Positions 23,278 through 31,942 of a stretch of 64,000 bases of DNA are shown in pieces; the first letter of the stretch is position 1; each line of letters begins with the position of its first letter. The notes beneath the pieces are model-generated. The model searched no databases. It was not told the origin of the DNA and was given only the letters and a program-made list of their open reading frames with translations. A program made the translations under genes and the position numbers. This DNA comes from an uncultured Dorea sp. (lineage in GTDB: Bacteria > Bacillota > Clostridia > Lachnospirales > Lachnospiraceae). The stretch is taken from the NCBI GenBank assembly GCA_910580235.1, contig CAJTVU010000005.1:124001-188000 (forward strand). The letters run 5' to 3'.

Positions 23278-23379
23278 ATGAGGCATTTAAATCAATTATC
23301 AAACAGGAACACAGAAATCAATACAGAGAGCGGATTGTCCGTCATTCAGTTTCGGACAGACGGGGGCTGTCGAGTCTAG
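23278..23379 (+). CDS. Small leader ORF upstream of rtcB (33 aa)
   Basis: CTGAAAGGAGGACAATC precedes an ATG that opens MRHLNQLSNRNTEIN and ends GGCRV. Not recognised. With its own consensus promoter and Shine-Dalgarno it is probably translated. The 147 nt that follow (23380-23526) hold inverted segments (GGCAGATGC near 23394 and GCATCTCTGC near 23453) and a T-run (23475-23481), an arrangement like an attenuator. A leader peptide controlling rtcB is an inference. Confidence 0.4.
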   Translation: MRHLNQLSNRNTEINTESGLSVIQFRTDGGCRV

Positions 23380-23526
23380 GGTTATGCTGTCTAATGGCAG
23401 ATGCTGACAGATATTTTCTATATCCATTTATAGAGGTTATTCAGGCAAATCCGCATCTCTGCGTTTCAGGGGTGTTTTTTTGTGCTTTTTTTGCAGAAAA
23501 GCGCCAAAAAGAAGAGGAAGGATTAT

Positions 23527-24648
23527 ATGAAAACAGTAAATGGAGTCTATACTTCAGCAAAAATATTCACAGATACAATCGAAGATTATGCGTTGGCGCA
23601 AGTACAGATGCTCTGTGACAATGAGGCATTTGCAGGCTGTACCGTAAGGATTATGCCGGACGTACATCCTGGAAAAGTGGGGACGATTGGCTTTACCTCC
23701 ACGGTAGGAAAGAGAGTGCTTCCCAATGTCGTCGGAATTGACGTGGGCTGCGGCGTGACGCTGGCAAAATTGAAGGAGAAAAAGACAGAGTTTGGGAAGC
23801 TTGACAAGATTATCAGGGAGAATGTGCCCTGTGGTTTTGGCGTGCGTAAAAGACCTCATCGGTTTAGCCAGGAGTTTGATTTCCTGCAGCTACATTGTGT
23901 GGAGCATGTAAATGTAGAGAAGGCAGAGTTAAGCCTGGGCACCCTTGGCGGAGGGAATCATTTTATCGAACTGGACCAAGACGAAGACGGGAATCTCTAT
24001 GCGGCCGTACATTCCGGGAGCCGGAGGCTGGGAAAAGAAGTGACGGAGTATTATCTGGCGGAAGGGCAGAAGGAATTAAAGAAAAGGGGGATTTCTGTCC
24101 CGTATGAAATGACCTGTCTGGAAGGTGCGCTGATGGAAGAGTATCTGCAGGATATTCAGGTAGTGCAGAAGTTTGCAGAGCTGAACAGATACGCTATATT
24201 GGATGAACTGGCAAAAGGAATGAAATGGAAGATAGAGGAGCAGATATCGTCTGTGCATAATTATATGGATGATGCAGGAGATCACATGATTTTGCGAAAA
24301 GGCGCTATCTCTGCAAGGGAGGGGGAGCCTGTGATTATGCCAATCAACATGCGCGATGGGATTCTTCTCGGTGTTGGGAAAGGAAATGCAGACTGGAATT
24401 ATTCGGCGCCTCATGGAGCGGGACGGAAGATGAAACGGGAAGATGTAAAGACAAGGTTTACCGTGGCACAGTTTAAGACGGAGATGAAAGGGATTTACAG
24501 CTCCTGTATCGGGAAGGGTACACTAGATGAAGCCCCGTTTGCATACCGAAATCTGACGGAGATAGAGGGGCAGATTGGTGATACGGCGGAAATCAGGAAA
24601 AGGCTAAAGCCGGTTTATAATTTTAAGGCAGGAGCAGGAAAATCATAG
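23527..24648 (+). CDS. rtcB: RtcB-type RNA ligase
   Basis: 373 aa. RtcB joins RNA 2',3'-cyclic phosphate or 3'-phosphate ends to 5'-OH ends using GTP and Mn2+. Visible motifs: IDVGCGVTLAKL (metal Asp/Cys), LGTLGGGNHFIEL (metal/guanylate pocket), AVHSGSRRLG and the C-terminal SAPHGAGRKM with the guanylated His. The family is usually 380-480 aa, so this is a short form. AGGAAGGATTAT precedes the ATG. It is co-oriented with a MoxR/VWA pair, so RNA repair may be linked to chaperone-like ATPase activity. Confidence 0.88.
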   Translation: MKTVNGVYTSAKIFTDTIEDYALAQVQMLCDNEAFAGCTVRIMPDVHPGKVGTIGFTSTVGKRVLPNVVGIDVGCGVTLAKLKEKKTEFGKLDKIIRENVPCGFGVRKRPHRFSQEFDFLQLHCVEHVNVEKAELSLGTLGGGNHFIELDQDEDGNLYAAVHSGSRRLGKEVTEYYLAEGQKELKKRGISVPYEMTCLEGALMEEYLQDIQVVQKFAELNRYAILDELAKGMKWKIEEQISSVHNYMDDAGDHMILRKGAISAREGEPVIMPINMRDGILLGVGKGNADWNYSAPHGAGRKMKREDVKTRFTVAQFKTEMKGIYSSCIGKGTLDEAPFAYRNLTEIEGQIGDTAEIRKRLKPVYNFKAGAGKS

Positions 24649-24714
24649 AAAAGACAAAATGTGAAATATTAGTTTGGAGTTTGCTGGTAAAATATTTTCT
24701 TTGAGGTGAAAGTC

Positions 24715-24900
24715 ATGGCAAAATACAGAGAAATACCTTGCAAATACTATGTTGCGCGGGGAGAGTGCAGGAAAGGCAGAGATGCCAGTCATAAAAATTA
24801 TTGTCAGCACTGCGACAAATACTGTCCGCGTGCGAGAGTAAAATGTAGGAATAAGAAGAAGCAATATAACGAGAAAGTGAGACGTCAGTATGTGACGTAA
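24715..24900 (+). CDS. Small Cys-rich protein (61 aa)
   Basis: Seven Cys residues (CKYYVARGECRKGRD, then NYCQHCDKYCPRARVKC) suggest a zinc-binding fold; the tail is highly basic. I have seen similar short proteins beside rtcB in Clostridia mobile elements, without known function. TTGAGGTGAAAGTC precedes the ATG. RNA binding would fit charge and context. Confidence 0.6.
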   Translation: MAKYREIPCKYYVARGECRKGRDASHKNYCQHCDKYCPRARVKCRNKKKQYNEKVRRQYVT

Positions 24901-24914
24901 AGAGGGAGACATCT

Positions 24915-25979
24915 ATGAATTTACCATTAAGTGTCACGCAGGAAGAGTTATCAGAAGTATTGTTAAATGTGGCTCCGGTCAGGCCGGTGTATATCTGGGG
25001 AGCGCCGGGGATTGGAAAATCAGCTTTGGTAGAACAGTTTGCAGAGAGCGTCGGGCTTCCCTGTGTATCTTTACTGGGGAGCCAGCTTGCGCCGGAGGAT
25101 ATTATCGGGATTCCGCAGGTAAAAGACGGGACTTCCGAATTTCTGCCGCCGAAGATGATTGCGAGAAAAGAGCCATACGTTCTCTTTTTAGACGAATTAA
25201 ACGCCTGTTCACAAGAGGTACAGAAGGCGTTTTACAGTCTGATTTATGAGAAACGGGTGGGAGAATATCATTTGCCGGAAGGAAGTATTATTATCGGCGC
25301 AGGAAACCGGATGCAGGATGGGGCGATTGTAAAGACCATGTCCTCCGCCCTGTTAAACCGTATGTTCCATGTACAGATGAAAGTGGACAGCTCACAGTGG
25401 CTTGCTTGGGCGTATCAGAATGGAATCCATACATGGGTAACGGATTATATTACACAGCGTCCCGACCATCTGTTTTCCGAACCGCCCAAAACAGAAGAGC
25501 CGTATTCCACACCCCGGTCATGGCATATGCTGAGTGATATTCTAAAAGAATACAGGGCAGGGGAGAGGCCGGTGGATGAAGGGGTGATACGGATGCTGGC
25601 ATACGGCTGTGTTTCCGCGTCCCATGCAGGAATGTTTGTGGCATATACAAAACAGTTGGGAAATAAGCATCTTCTGAATGATATTATCAGGGGAACGGAG
25701 AAATTCCCGTCCAAACCGCAGGAACGGGATGTGCTGTATTTTCTCGCACAGTCTTTCCGGGCAAAATTAATCCATGAACTGCCGGAGAATAAGCAGAAGA
25801 TGAACCAGGAGGCGCAGTACCTTTCCCACAGGGCAAAGGCTTTGATTAAGGAATTGTCTGCCATCAATTATGAAATTGCACAGATGGTTGTTTCAGCAGA
25901 GGACGGCGTAACGCTGCCCGACTGGTTTATGGTGGAGATTGTAAGAGATCTTCCGCGGCTTGCGAAGCTGGCAGGGTAA
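24915..25979 (+). CDS. MoxR-type AAA+ ATPase
   Basis: 354 aa. Walker A GAPGIGKS (about residues 29-36), VLFLDELNACSQEVQKAFY as Walker B plus sensor region, and GAGNRMQDGA as sensor 1. MoxR ATPases work with VWA-domain partners to remodel or metallate target proteins, and the next gene encodes such a partner. GAGGGAGACATCT precedes the ATG. Confidence 0.85.
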   Translation: MNLPLSVTQEELSEVLLNVAPVRPVYIWGAPGIGKSALVEQFAESVGLPCVSLLGSQLAPEDIIGIPQVKDGTSEFLPPKMIARKEPYVLFLDELNACSQEVQKAFYSLIYEKRVGEYHLPEGSIIIGAGNRMQDGAIVKTMSSALLNRMFHVQMKVDSSQWLAWAYQNGIHTWVTDYITQRPDHLFSEPPKTEEPYSTPRSWHMLSDILKEYRAGERPVDEGVIRMLAYGCVSASHAGMFVAYTKQLGNKHLLNDIIRGTEKFPSKPQERDVLYFLAQSFRAKLIHELPENKQKMNQEAQYLSHRAKALIKELSAINYEIAQMVVSAEDGVTLPDWFMVEIVRDLPRLAKLAG

Positions 25980-26006
25980 AACCTGCCGGCAGTGTAATGG
26001 AGGACA

Positions 26007-27839
26007 ATGATGGGAAAGAAGAAAACGAAAAGCAAACGTGCAGGAATACGGAACATCAGGCAGGAGCAGTTGGAACAGGGGATTGCGTTATGTACGGCAC
26101 ACCCTTTATTCGGAAGAATGGGCGGTTATATCCGAATCAGGGACAATCAGACGCTTGGAAATAATAATGCGGCAATGGTTACGGGACGCGGAGAGATTCT
26201 GGTAAACCAGGATATGAGCCTGCCGCCGAAACAATGGGCGTATATCATATCACATTGTAAGCTTCATCTGGCATTCGGACATTTTGACAAGGAGAAAATG
26301 CCGGAAAACTGTGAGAATGCTTTGTGGAATTTTGCCTGTGATCTGTTTGTTGCCAAATTTTTGGCGGATATTAAATTTGGAGAAGCTGTCTGTCCTAATC
26401 CTGCAGATGTACTGGCAGGAAGCCTGACAGACGAGAAAAAAATCTATGCACATTTACTGGAGGGAATCTCTGTAAAAGGAGAAAGCAGATCCAATATTTA
26501 CGGAACGGCGTCAGGTATGGATATGATCGGGCTGGAGAATCCGAATGTGTATCGTAAAGAGAAGAATGAATCCAATCCTTTCGCGGCGGGGTTTGCAAAT
26601 GCGTTATCCAGTGCAGTAACCGTTACGGTCGGAGAGGCAGGAGGACATGTAAAGGACAACGATATGTCAAAGGGAAGGGAAGCGGCGAAATGGTTTATGA
26701 ACCATTATCCGCTGTTAGGGAGTCTGGCATCCTCTTTTGAGATCATAGAGGATTATACCTATTGTGTCCATGAAGAAATACAAGTCGCGGGGGTTAATGT
26801 TTCGGCAGGAGAGATTTATCTGAATCCCGCCGCAGTTCTTGGAGCGGAAGAACTGAAATTTGTTATGGCGCATGAATTTTTACATGCAGGGTTGGGGCAT
26901 CAGGAGCGGTGCAGGGGAAGAGACCCGTATTTGTGGAATGTGGCCTGTGATTATGTGATTAACGGCTGGCTGTGTGAAATGAAAGTGGGCGAAATGCCGG
27001 AAGGCAGTTTGTTTGATGAAAGCCTGAAAAACAAATCGGCAGAAGAGATTTATGACTTGATTTTGACAGATATGCGTAAATATCATAAACTGGATACATT
27101 TCGGGGTTACGGAAAAGGCGATATGATGGCCGGAAAAGGTAGCGGAATACGCGGGAAACAAACGCCGGGTATGACAATGGACGAATTCTGCAGGAATGCG
27201 TTAATGCAGGGGCTGGAATACCAGCAGTCATGTGGAAGAGGATATTTACCCGCAGGGCTGGTTCAGGAGATTCGCGCCCTTGCCATGCCGCCGATTGGGT
27301 GGGATGTGGAACTTGCCAGATGGTTCGAGGAGCAGTTCCCTTATATGGATAAAATACGGACTTATGCAAGACCAAGCAGACGGCAGGGTTCCACGCCGGA
27401 TATTCCAAGACCGCGTTATATTCAGGCAGAATTAAAAGAGGATGCAAGAACATTCGGGGTGATCTTAGATACATCCGGCTCCATGAGCGCAAAGATGATG
27501 GGAATGGCGCTTGGAAGTATTGCAAGCTACGCGGCGGTCCGGGAGGTGCCTTACGCAAGGGTGGTATTCTGTGACGCGGACGCCTATGATGCGGGATATC
27601 TTTCTCCCGAAGATGTGGCAGGACGGGTAGAAGTAAAGGGAAGAGGGGGAACCATGCTGCAGCCGGGAATCGACCTGCTGGAACGTGCAGAGGATTTCCC
27701 GAAGGACGGTCCGATTCTGATTATCACAGACGGCGAGATTGAGGATAAGCTGACGATACGCCGGAAACATGCGTACCTGATTCCGAAGGGGAAAAATCTG
27801 CCATTTCGGGCGAAAGGGAAGGTGTTCTATTTTTCGTGA
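26007..27839 (+). CDS. DUF2201-type putative metallopeptidase with VWA domain
   Basis: 610 aa. The N-terminal DUF2201 region contains a zinc-type HEFLHAGLGH at His289, with an earlier HCKLHLAFGHF copy near residue 87. The C-terminal VWA-like domain has the MIDAS DTSGSMS at Asp488. Families of this type are encoded next to a MoxR ATPase, as here, and act as a chaperone or protease pair. GGAGGACA precedes two ATGs. Confidence 0.82.
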   Translation: MMGKKKTKSKRAGIRNIRQEQLEQGIALCTAHPLFGRMGGYIRIRDNQTLGNNNAAMVTGRGEILVNQDMSLPPKQWAYIISHCKLHLAFGHFDKEKMPENCENALWNFACDLFVAKFLADIKFGEAVCPNPADVLAGSLTDEKKIYAHLLEGISVKGESRSNIYGTASGMDMIGLENPNVYRKEKNESNPFAAGFANALSSAVTVTVGEAGGHVKDNDMSKGREAAKWFMNHYPLLGSLASSFEIIEDYTYCVHEEIQVAGVNVSAGEIYLNPAAVLGAEELKFVMAHEFLHAGLGHQERCRGRDPYLWNVACDYVINGWLCEMKVGEMPEGSLFDESLKNKSAEEIYDLILTDMRKYHKLDTFRGYGKGDMMAGKGSGIRGKQTPGMTMDEFCRNALMQGLEYQQSCGRGYLPAGLVQEIRALAMPPIGWDVELARWFEEQFPYMDKIRTYARPSRRQGSTPDIPRPRYIQAELKEDARTFGVILDTSGSMSAKMMGMALGSIASYAAVREVPYARVVFCDADAYDAGYLSPEDVAGRVEVKGRGGTMLQPGIDLLERAEDFPKDGPILIITDGEIEDKLTIRRKHAYLIPKGKNLPFRAKGKVFYFS

Positions 27840-27989
27840 TGGAGGATGGAAATGGATTTCAAACGGAAAATATAAAGGAGAAAAGTATAGGCTGTCACCG
27901 AAATATATAGTGTAAAATACCAGGATTTTTGTTACAATATATTCAAAAGAAATGTATCATATTGGGTTATTAAGAAAGGTGGGGTTATT

Positions 27990-28244
27990 ATGTCAACATT
28001 ACAGAATCAAATCACGCAATCACTGGAGGGGCTTTCAGACGATAGTTTAAGGTTTATTCTTGACATGATACAACGATTCGTAATGCCGGCGGAATCAAAA
28101 AGTATGAGCATAGATTATGATGTTGCTAAACAAGAGAAAAAGCGCAGGCTTGGAAGTATGAAGGGACAGAAATTTATTGCGGATGGGCATGATATAGATG
28201 AGTGCAATGATGAAATTGCCAGATTATTTGGGGAGGTCGACTGA
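27990..28244 (+). CDS. VapB-like antitoxin
   Basis: 84 aa. Starts STLQNQITQSLEGLSDDSLR and has a basic centre (KQEKKRRLGSMKGQKFIADG), the layout of antitoxins paired with PIN toxins in Lachnospiraceae. AAGAAAGGTGGGGTTATT precedes the ATG. The stop overlaps the toxin ATG by 1 nt (ATGA arrangement), as in functional pairs, but the toxin is broken. The antitoxin may now only act as a repressor or rescue factor. Confidence 0.7.
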   Translation: MSTLQNQITQSLEGLSDDSLRFILDMIQRFVMPAESKSMSIDYDVAKQEKKRRLGSMKGQKFIADGHDIDECNDEIARLFGEVD

Positions 28245-28542
28245 TGAAGATATTGCTGGACACACATATTGCAATATGGGCGGTATTGGACTCGGAGGAA
28301 TTACCGGATATAGTGGGATACATCTTGAAAAAGGGTGTGAAGCGAATGGGTTTATAGCATTGCCAATATTTAACAGGCACGTGGCTGAATTAGAAACATT
28401 AGTACGTCCAAAGGATGCTCCGCCACATAAAGATCCTTTTGATAGAATTTTGCTTGCACAGGCAAAATCAGAGGGAATGAAGTTTATAACGCATGATAGT
28501 TTGATTCCATATTATAACGAATCCTTTGTTATTAGTGTTTAA
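28244..28542 (+). pseudogene. Broken VapC-type PIN toxin
   Basis: The first frame gives MKILLDTHIAIWAVLDSEEL, the canonical PIN start with its first Asp, and stops soon after. A different frame then supplies the C-terminal half (HVAELETLVRPKDAPPHKD, PFDRILLAQAKSEGMKFITH, PYYNESFVISV). About 50 middle residues including the second acidic position are missing. So there is an internal deletion plus a frame change; no active nuclease is expected. Confidence 0.75.
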
Positions 28543-28568
28543 AGTCTGATGTATATTGTGAAGGGTTG

Positions 28569-28591
28569 GAGGTGTCCATTGTGGACACCTC
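28569..28591. promoter_or_regulatory. parS-like palindrome 3
   Basis: GAGGTGTCCA-TTG-TGGACACCTC, perfect 10-bp arms, the longest of the four sites. It lies between convergent genes where it may also end transcripts. Confidence 0.5.
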
Positions 28592-28595
28592 TGCT

Positions 28596-28796
28596 TTATT
28601 TTTTATGTATTGCTGGAAAAGCTACTTTCTGCTGAATATACTCAATCAGACAGACTTTGGGGATTTTCCAGTCTTTTCCTTCCTTATAGGCTTTAAGCTG
28701 GCCGGAGCGTACGATTTTATAAACCTGTGTAGTGCCGGTTTTCAAGGCTTCCGCGACATCTTCAATCGTCAGGATATCATCAAATAATTCAAACAT
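28596..28796 (-). CDS. Excisionase-family helix-turn-helix protein
   Basis: 66 aa, MerR/excisionase-type winged helix (LTIEDVAEALKTGTTQVYKI ... IPKVCLIEYIQ). Its start overlaps the end of the relaxase gene by 8 bp, so it is the last gene of the mobilisation operon. Could regulate that operon or act as a recombination directionality factor; a second candidate excisionase sits next to the integrase. Confidence 0.65.
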   Translation of the reverse strand: MFELFDDILTIEDVAEALKTGTTQVYKIVRSGQLKAYKEGKDWKIPKVCLIEYIQQKVAFPAIHKK

Positions 28797-29271
28797 TCTT
28801 TGTCACCTTCCTTAAAGAAAATTGATAGACCGCCGCTGCCTGTTCCATGAGAGGCAGGAAGGTATGATTCAGAACTTTGTTGGTGAGAGGCATGGTATTA
28901 GGAATATAACTGGTAGTAGATACTATAAAATGAGTGTGTAGATGCTTCTCATCATCATGCAGAGCGAAACAGACCGGATAAAACTGCGAAAACAGACTGG
29001 CAATCTGATTGGAAAATTCATTAATCAGTCTGACATCTTTTACTCCACCGAATGATATAACAAGATGCTGGATCTGCTGGTCGCAGGTGTTTTGAGGGAA
29101 TACTTCCCGTACCTGATGAAACAAGGCAATTGCATTTTCCAGTGATGGGGGATATGTGCCATAATAAAATTTGTGTGGGTTATCAAGACGAAAAATGTAA
29201 CGTATAGTATTTTCTATCGCTTCATCGTTGATATAGGACTTATTAAGTATAATCAGATTTGCGTTTCTCAT
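28789..29271 (-). CDS. Small HUH-type relaxase / mobilisation protein
   Basis: 160 aa. HLHTHFIVSTTSY gives a two-His metal motif like HUH relaxases, and the N-terminal RNANLIILNKSYINDEAIEN has Tyr candidates for DNA nicking. It is shorter than the common MobA/MobV proteins, with only the nuclease domain. Overlaps the RHH gene by 4 bp. By position it would nick an oriT, perhaps the structured region 0.5 kb upstream. A rolling-circle replication role is an alternative. Confidence 0.55.
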   Translation of the reverse strand: MRNANLIILNKSYINDEAIENTIRYIFRLDNPHKFYYGTYPPSLENAIALFHQVREVFPQNTCDQQIQHLVISFGGVKDVRLINEFSNQIASLFSQFYPVCFALHDDEKHLHTHFIVSTTSYIPNTMPLTNKVLNHTFLPLMEQAAAVYQFSLRKVTKNV

Positions 29272-29579
29272 ATTTTGTCTATCTCCTTAAATAAATATTC
29301 TCTTATGTCTTCTGGTATTGCCTTGTTAATATTGATTATGTTTATCATTTTATTCCGAAAAATGTTGTGCTGAACCTGTTCTGTAAAGGCTGAGGTTGAG
29401 GTGGCGTTATTTTCTTCTGCGTGAATGTATGCCATTACAGTACTCAGAACCAGGGTGGAAGTATTTGTGTTGTGATTTTCGGCAAATTGATCTACATAAT
29501 CCTTTTGTGATGGAGTACACCGTCCTTTTATATCTTTACTTTTTGTTTCTTTTATTTCTTTCTTCTTTGTTTCTTTCAT
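29268..29579 (-). CDS. MobC/RHH-like accessory mobilisation protein
   Basis: 103 aa with a Lys-rich N-terminal arm (MKETKKKEIKETKSKDIKG) followed by CTPSQKDYVDQFAENHNTNT, the start of a ribbon-helix-helix-like domain. Such proteins bind oriT and help the relaxase. AAAGGAGGAAAACAAAATAT precedes the ATG; first gene of the leftward operon. Confidence 0.55.
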   Translation of the reverse strand: MKETKKKEIKETKSKDIKGRCTPSQKDYVDQFAENHNTNTSTLVLSTVMAYIHAEENNATSTSAFTEQVQHNIFRNKMINIININKAIPEDIREYLFKEIDKI

Positions 29580-29776
29580 ATATTTTGTTTTCCTCCTTTT
29601 GATTTTATAAGATGGTTCTTATTTATGTTATTTTTTAAAGGATTCGATTATTTCATAACAAATAAATAAAGGGTAACGGATATATAGTATAATAATGTTT
29701 ATGCAATAGGTATAATATACAATATATAGTATCAATAGAAACTTAGTCTCTATATACAGTATGGCAGCATATAGCA

Positions 29777-29885
29777 GGTAACTACGGGCTGAAGCATCAA
29801 AATAGAACAGCTCTGAAACCGCCAGTACAGGCAGTCAGAGAAAAATTCTGTTCTATATTTGTGCCACAACCTATTTGTAGTTACC
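29777..29885. ncRNA. Nested-stem structure: structured RNA or oriT
   Basis: Three helices enclose each other: GGTAACTAC (29777-29785) with GTAGTTACC (29877-29885); ATAGAACAG (29802-29810) with CTGTTCTAT (29848-29856); CTCTGA (29811-29816) with TCAGAG (29835-29840); and inside them GCC/GGC. The gap 29600-30054 has no gene. It sits upstream of the mobilisation operon, so oriT is likely; a transcribed RNA is the alternative. No reverse transcriptase is nearby, so a retron is not supported. Confidence 0.5.
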
Positions 29886-30054
29886 ATCGTCAACTTCGTT
29901 TCAATCATATGTTAGCGGATTATATTTCTTAATAGTGCTTTCTGTCAGATATTATCTTTACTGTAAAATGCTTTAAGCTTAATTATATAGTATAGCTGTG
30001 AAGCTATAATAAAATGAAGGCAAAGGATAGGGAAAGGAATTGTGACACAAGAAA

Positions 30055-30285
30055 ATGATTAAAATGGAGAATGAAATTATTATGAAAGAGATAAACAATG
30101 TAGAGAATGAATTAAAGAGTATCTTTGATAATTACAATATCATCTTAGGAGAACAGTATCAAAAGATACTGTCAGACATCTTAAATATTTTTGAAAGAGA
30201 ATGTTCTGAAAGCTATATGCAGGGATACCGGTATGCAATCTCGATATTAGAAGACAGCATTGTAAAAGAGGGGAACGGAGTATAA
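30055..30285 (+). CDS. Small helical protein, DUF6809-like
   Basis: 76 aa, two helical blocks with ESYMQGYRYAISIL near the end, like small Firmicutes proteins of the DUF6809 type. Weak ribosome site (GGAAAGGAATTG). Function unknown. Confidence 0.5.
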   Translation: MIKMENEIIMKEINNVENELKSIFDNYNIILGEQYQKILSDILNIFERECSESYMQGYRYAISILEDSIVKEGNGV

Positions 30286-30338
30286 CTGACTGTGATTATG
30301 TAAAAGAAGATGGGGATTGCCTGAGTGGACAATCCCTT

Positions 30339-30626
30339 TTATTTTTTGTTTTCTCCGGAAATATCCTGAATAATCTGCTGGATATGCGCTAACTGCACTT
30401 CAGTCAGTCCGGTTACTTCGATATATTGCCTGTCATTTAATTCTAATAAATAATCCGTACTTACAGAAAAAAACCGTGCTGTCTTTACCAGCATTTCAAT
30501 AGAAGGAAGGATATTGTTATTCTCCCAGTTGGAGACGGTCTGTTTTGAAACATTTAGTCCGTTAGCCAGTTGAACCTGACTTATACTGTGAGCTGTCCGC
30601 AGTTTTTTTATAACCTCGCCAAGCAT
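30339..30626 (-). CDS. XRE-family regulator
   Basis: 95 aa: helix-turn-helix at 12-55 (HSISQVQLANGLNVSKQTVS) and a short C-terminal helix. GGGGAGGTATTCT precedes the ATG. It faces away from the 31.0-35.0 kb module and is divergent from it across a 400-bp gap, so it may be its repressor. Confidence 0.75.
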   Translation of the reverse strand: MLGEVIKKLRTAHSISQVQLANGLNVSKQTVSNWENNNILPSIEMLVKTARFFSVSTDYLLELNDRQYIEVTGLTEVQLAHIQQIIQDISGENKK

Positions 30627-30799
30627 AGAATACCTCCCCGATAGCTTTTGATTATAGCTTGTTTATTTTCAAGCCTACTTAAACATTGACATATTTACAA
30701 AATACTAAAGTATTGATAAAATAGACTTACATATAAATCCGATATGAAAAAAATAATAATTTTCTTGATAACGTCATGATATGTCGAAGCTGTCTGATA

Positions 30800-30922
30800 T
30801 GGTATAGTTGTAACGGAGGACTGGGAGAATGGCATGAACTGTCTACGGCGAAGATAGTACAGGAAGATGAGAAGGGAGTTGTGATACACGCAGAAGGATT
30901 TGGGAATGGGGTGGATATGTAG
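30800..30922 (+). pseudogene. Remnant of a mobile-element accessory gene
   Basis: One frame reads NGGLGEWHELSTAKIVQEDE then KGVVIHAEGFGNGVDM before a TAG. This NGLGEW ... INAEGFG pattern is the C-terminal end of proteins common in Firmicutes conjugative elements. No start codon or upstream part is left. It marks a deletion scar in front of the 31.0 kb module. Confidence 0.45.
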
Positions 30923-31022
30923 ATGAAAAGTCATGGGGATAATATAACGGAAATAAAGAATTCAGGATTTTGAGGGCTTAATATAGGTAGACCAATAAAT
31001 TACAATAGTGGAGGAATAGACA

Positions 31023-31940
31023 ATGGCAAAAACAATTAAATTTAATCTTATCTGTGATAATAAGCCGATTCGCACGATAGAGGACTTACAGGAAAATTTT
31101 TCAATTGAGGATATATTGGCATATTATAACAACCAACTTCTGCACAGATGGCTGGAAGTGCGTGATTATAAAGAAGAGCTGGAAAAAATAAGGGCTATTA
31201 CTGCAGAGAAACCGATTGAAATTATAAAGGAACTAATAAAAATTTTTAATGTTATCAGTGATGAAAAAAAGATTGAAGAGGGGGTTTATCTACTTGAATA
31301 TTTAGAGGAAAGAAAAGAACTGTGTGCTGTTTATGAAAAAGAAAACTATAAAACTAAGGCGATAATTGAAGACTATGAAACGGGATATAGACAACTTGTT
31401 GATGGAATATTACAGAATCCGCATGATGCGGCCTTAATAAAAGCAAATATCTCGGAGATAGTAACTAATTATACATGGATTTTAAAGCTTGATCACAGAG
31501 ATCTGTTTCATATGCTGGGACACAGGTCATGGTTAGCGATTATGTGTCTTCTTATGAATGAAACGACACGAAAATATTATCTACCTGTTCAAGAAGTAAA
31601 TGAAGAAGGGATATTAGTATGCGACACTGAATTGAACACAGATAAAAGGTATATGTATGAAAAAATTTGTTCAATGATTGAGAACTCCTTTTTTAGAAAA
31701 GAACTTGGAGAAAATCTTAAAACCTTTGCCGGTGAAACAGACGGATATTGGAAAGATCTTGAGCCTAAAGGAAAGAAATATATGATTATTCATATGGGAA
31801 TGGGTGATTTTGTCCGTTCGGCGGGTTTGTCTGGCGGAGATTTAAGCAGAGAAGATATATTAAATCAGTTCGTTATTCTTGATGGGATAGATTATAAAAG
31901 TAATTCGCCGACCCATAGACTGGTGTATATGGAGGTATAA
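31023..31940 (+). CDS. Unknown first protein of the Ycf46-like module (305 aa)
   Basis: Not recognised as a whole. The N-terminal 55 residues (RTIEDLQENFSIEDILAYYN, then LLHRWLEVRDYKEELEKI) resemble a short adaptor-like domain found at the start of diverse bacterial proteins, which suggests protein docking. The middle has DLFHMLGHRSWLAIMCLLMN. The C-terminal third is beta-rich. AGTGGAGGAATAGACA precedes the ATG. Only 2 bp from the ATPase gene. Confidence 0.55.
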   Translation: MAKTIKFNLICDNKPIRTIEDLQENFSIEDILAYYNNQLLHRWLEVRDYKEELEKIRAITAEKPIEIIKELIKIFNVISDEKKIEEGVYLLEYLEERKELCAVYEKENYKTKAIIEDYETGYRQLVDGILQNPHDAALIKANISEIVTNYTWILKLDHRDLFHMLGHRSWLAIMCLLMNETTRKYYLPVQEVNEEGILVCDTELNTDKRYMYEKICSMIENSFFRKELGENLKTFAGETDGYWKDLEPKGKKYMIIHMGMGDFVRSAGLSGGDLSREDILNQFVILDGIDYKSNSPTHRLVYMEV

Positions 31941-31942
31941 GA

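Noticed and set aside
26959..27558. 199-codon minus-strand frame inside the DUF2201/VWA gene
   Set aside because: Shadow of a gene with clear motifs and a strong ribosome site on the other strand.
29777..29885. Retron msr-msd RNA
   Set aside because: No reverse transcriptase gene is found nearby.
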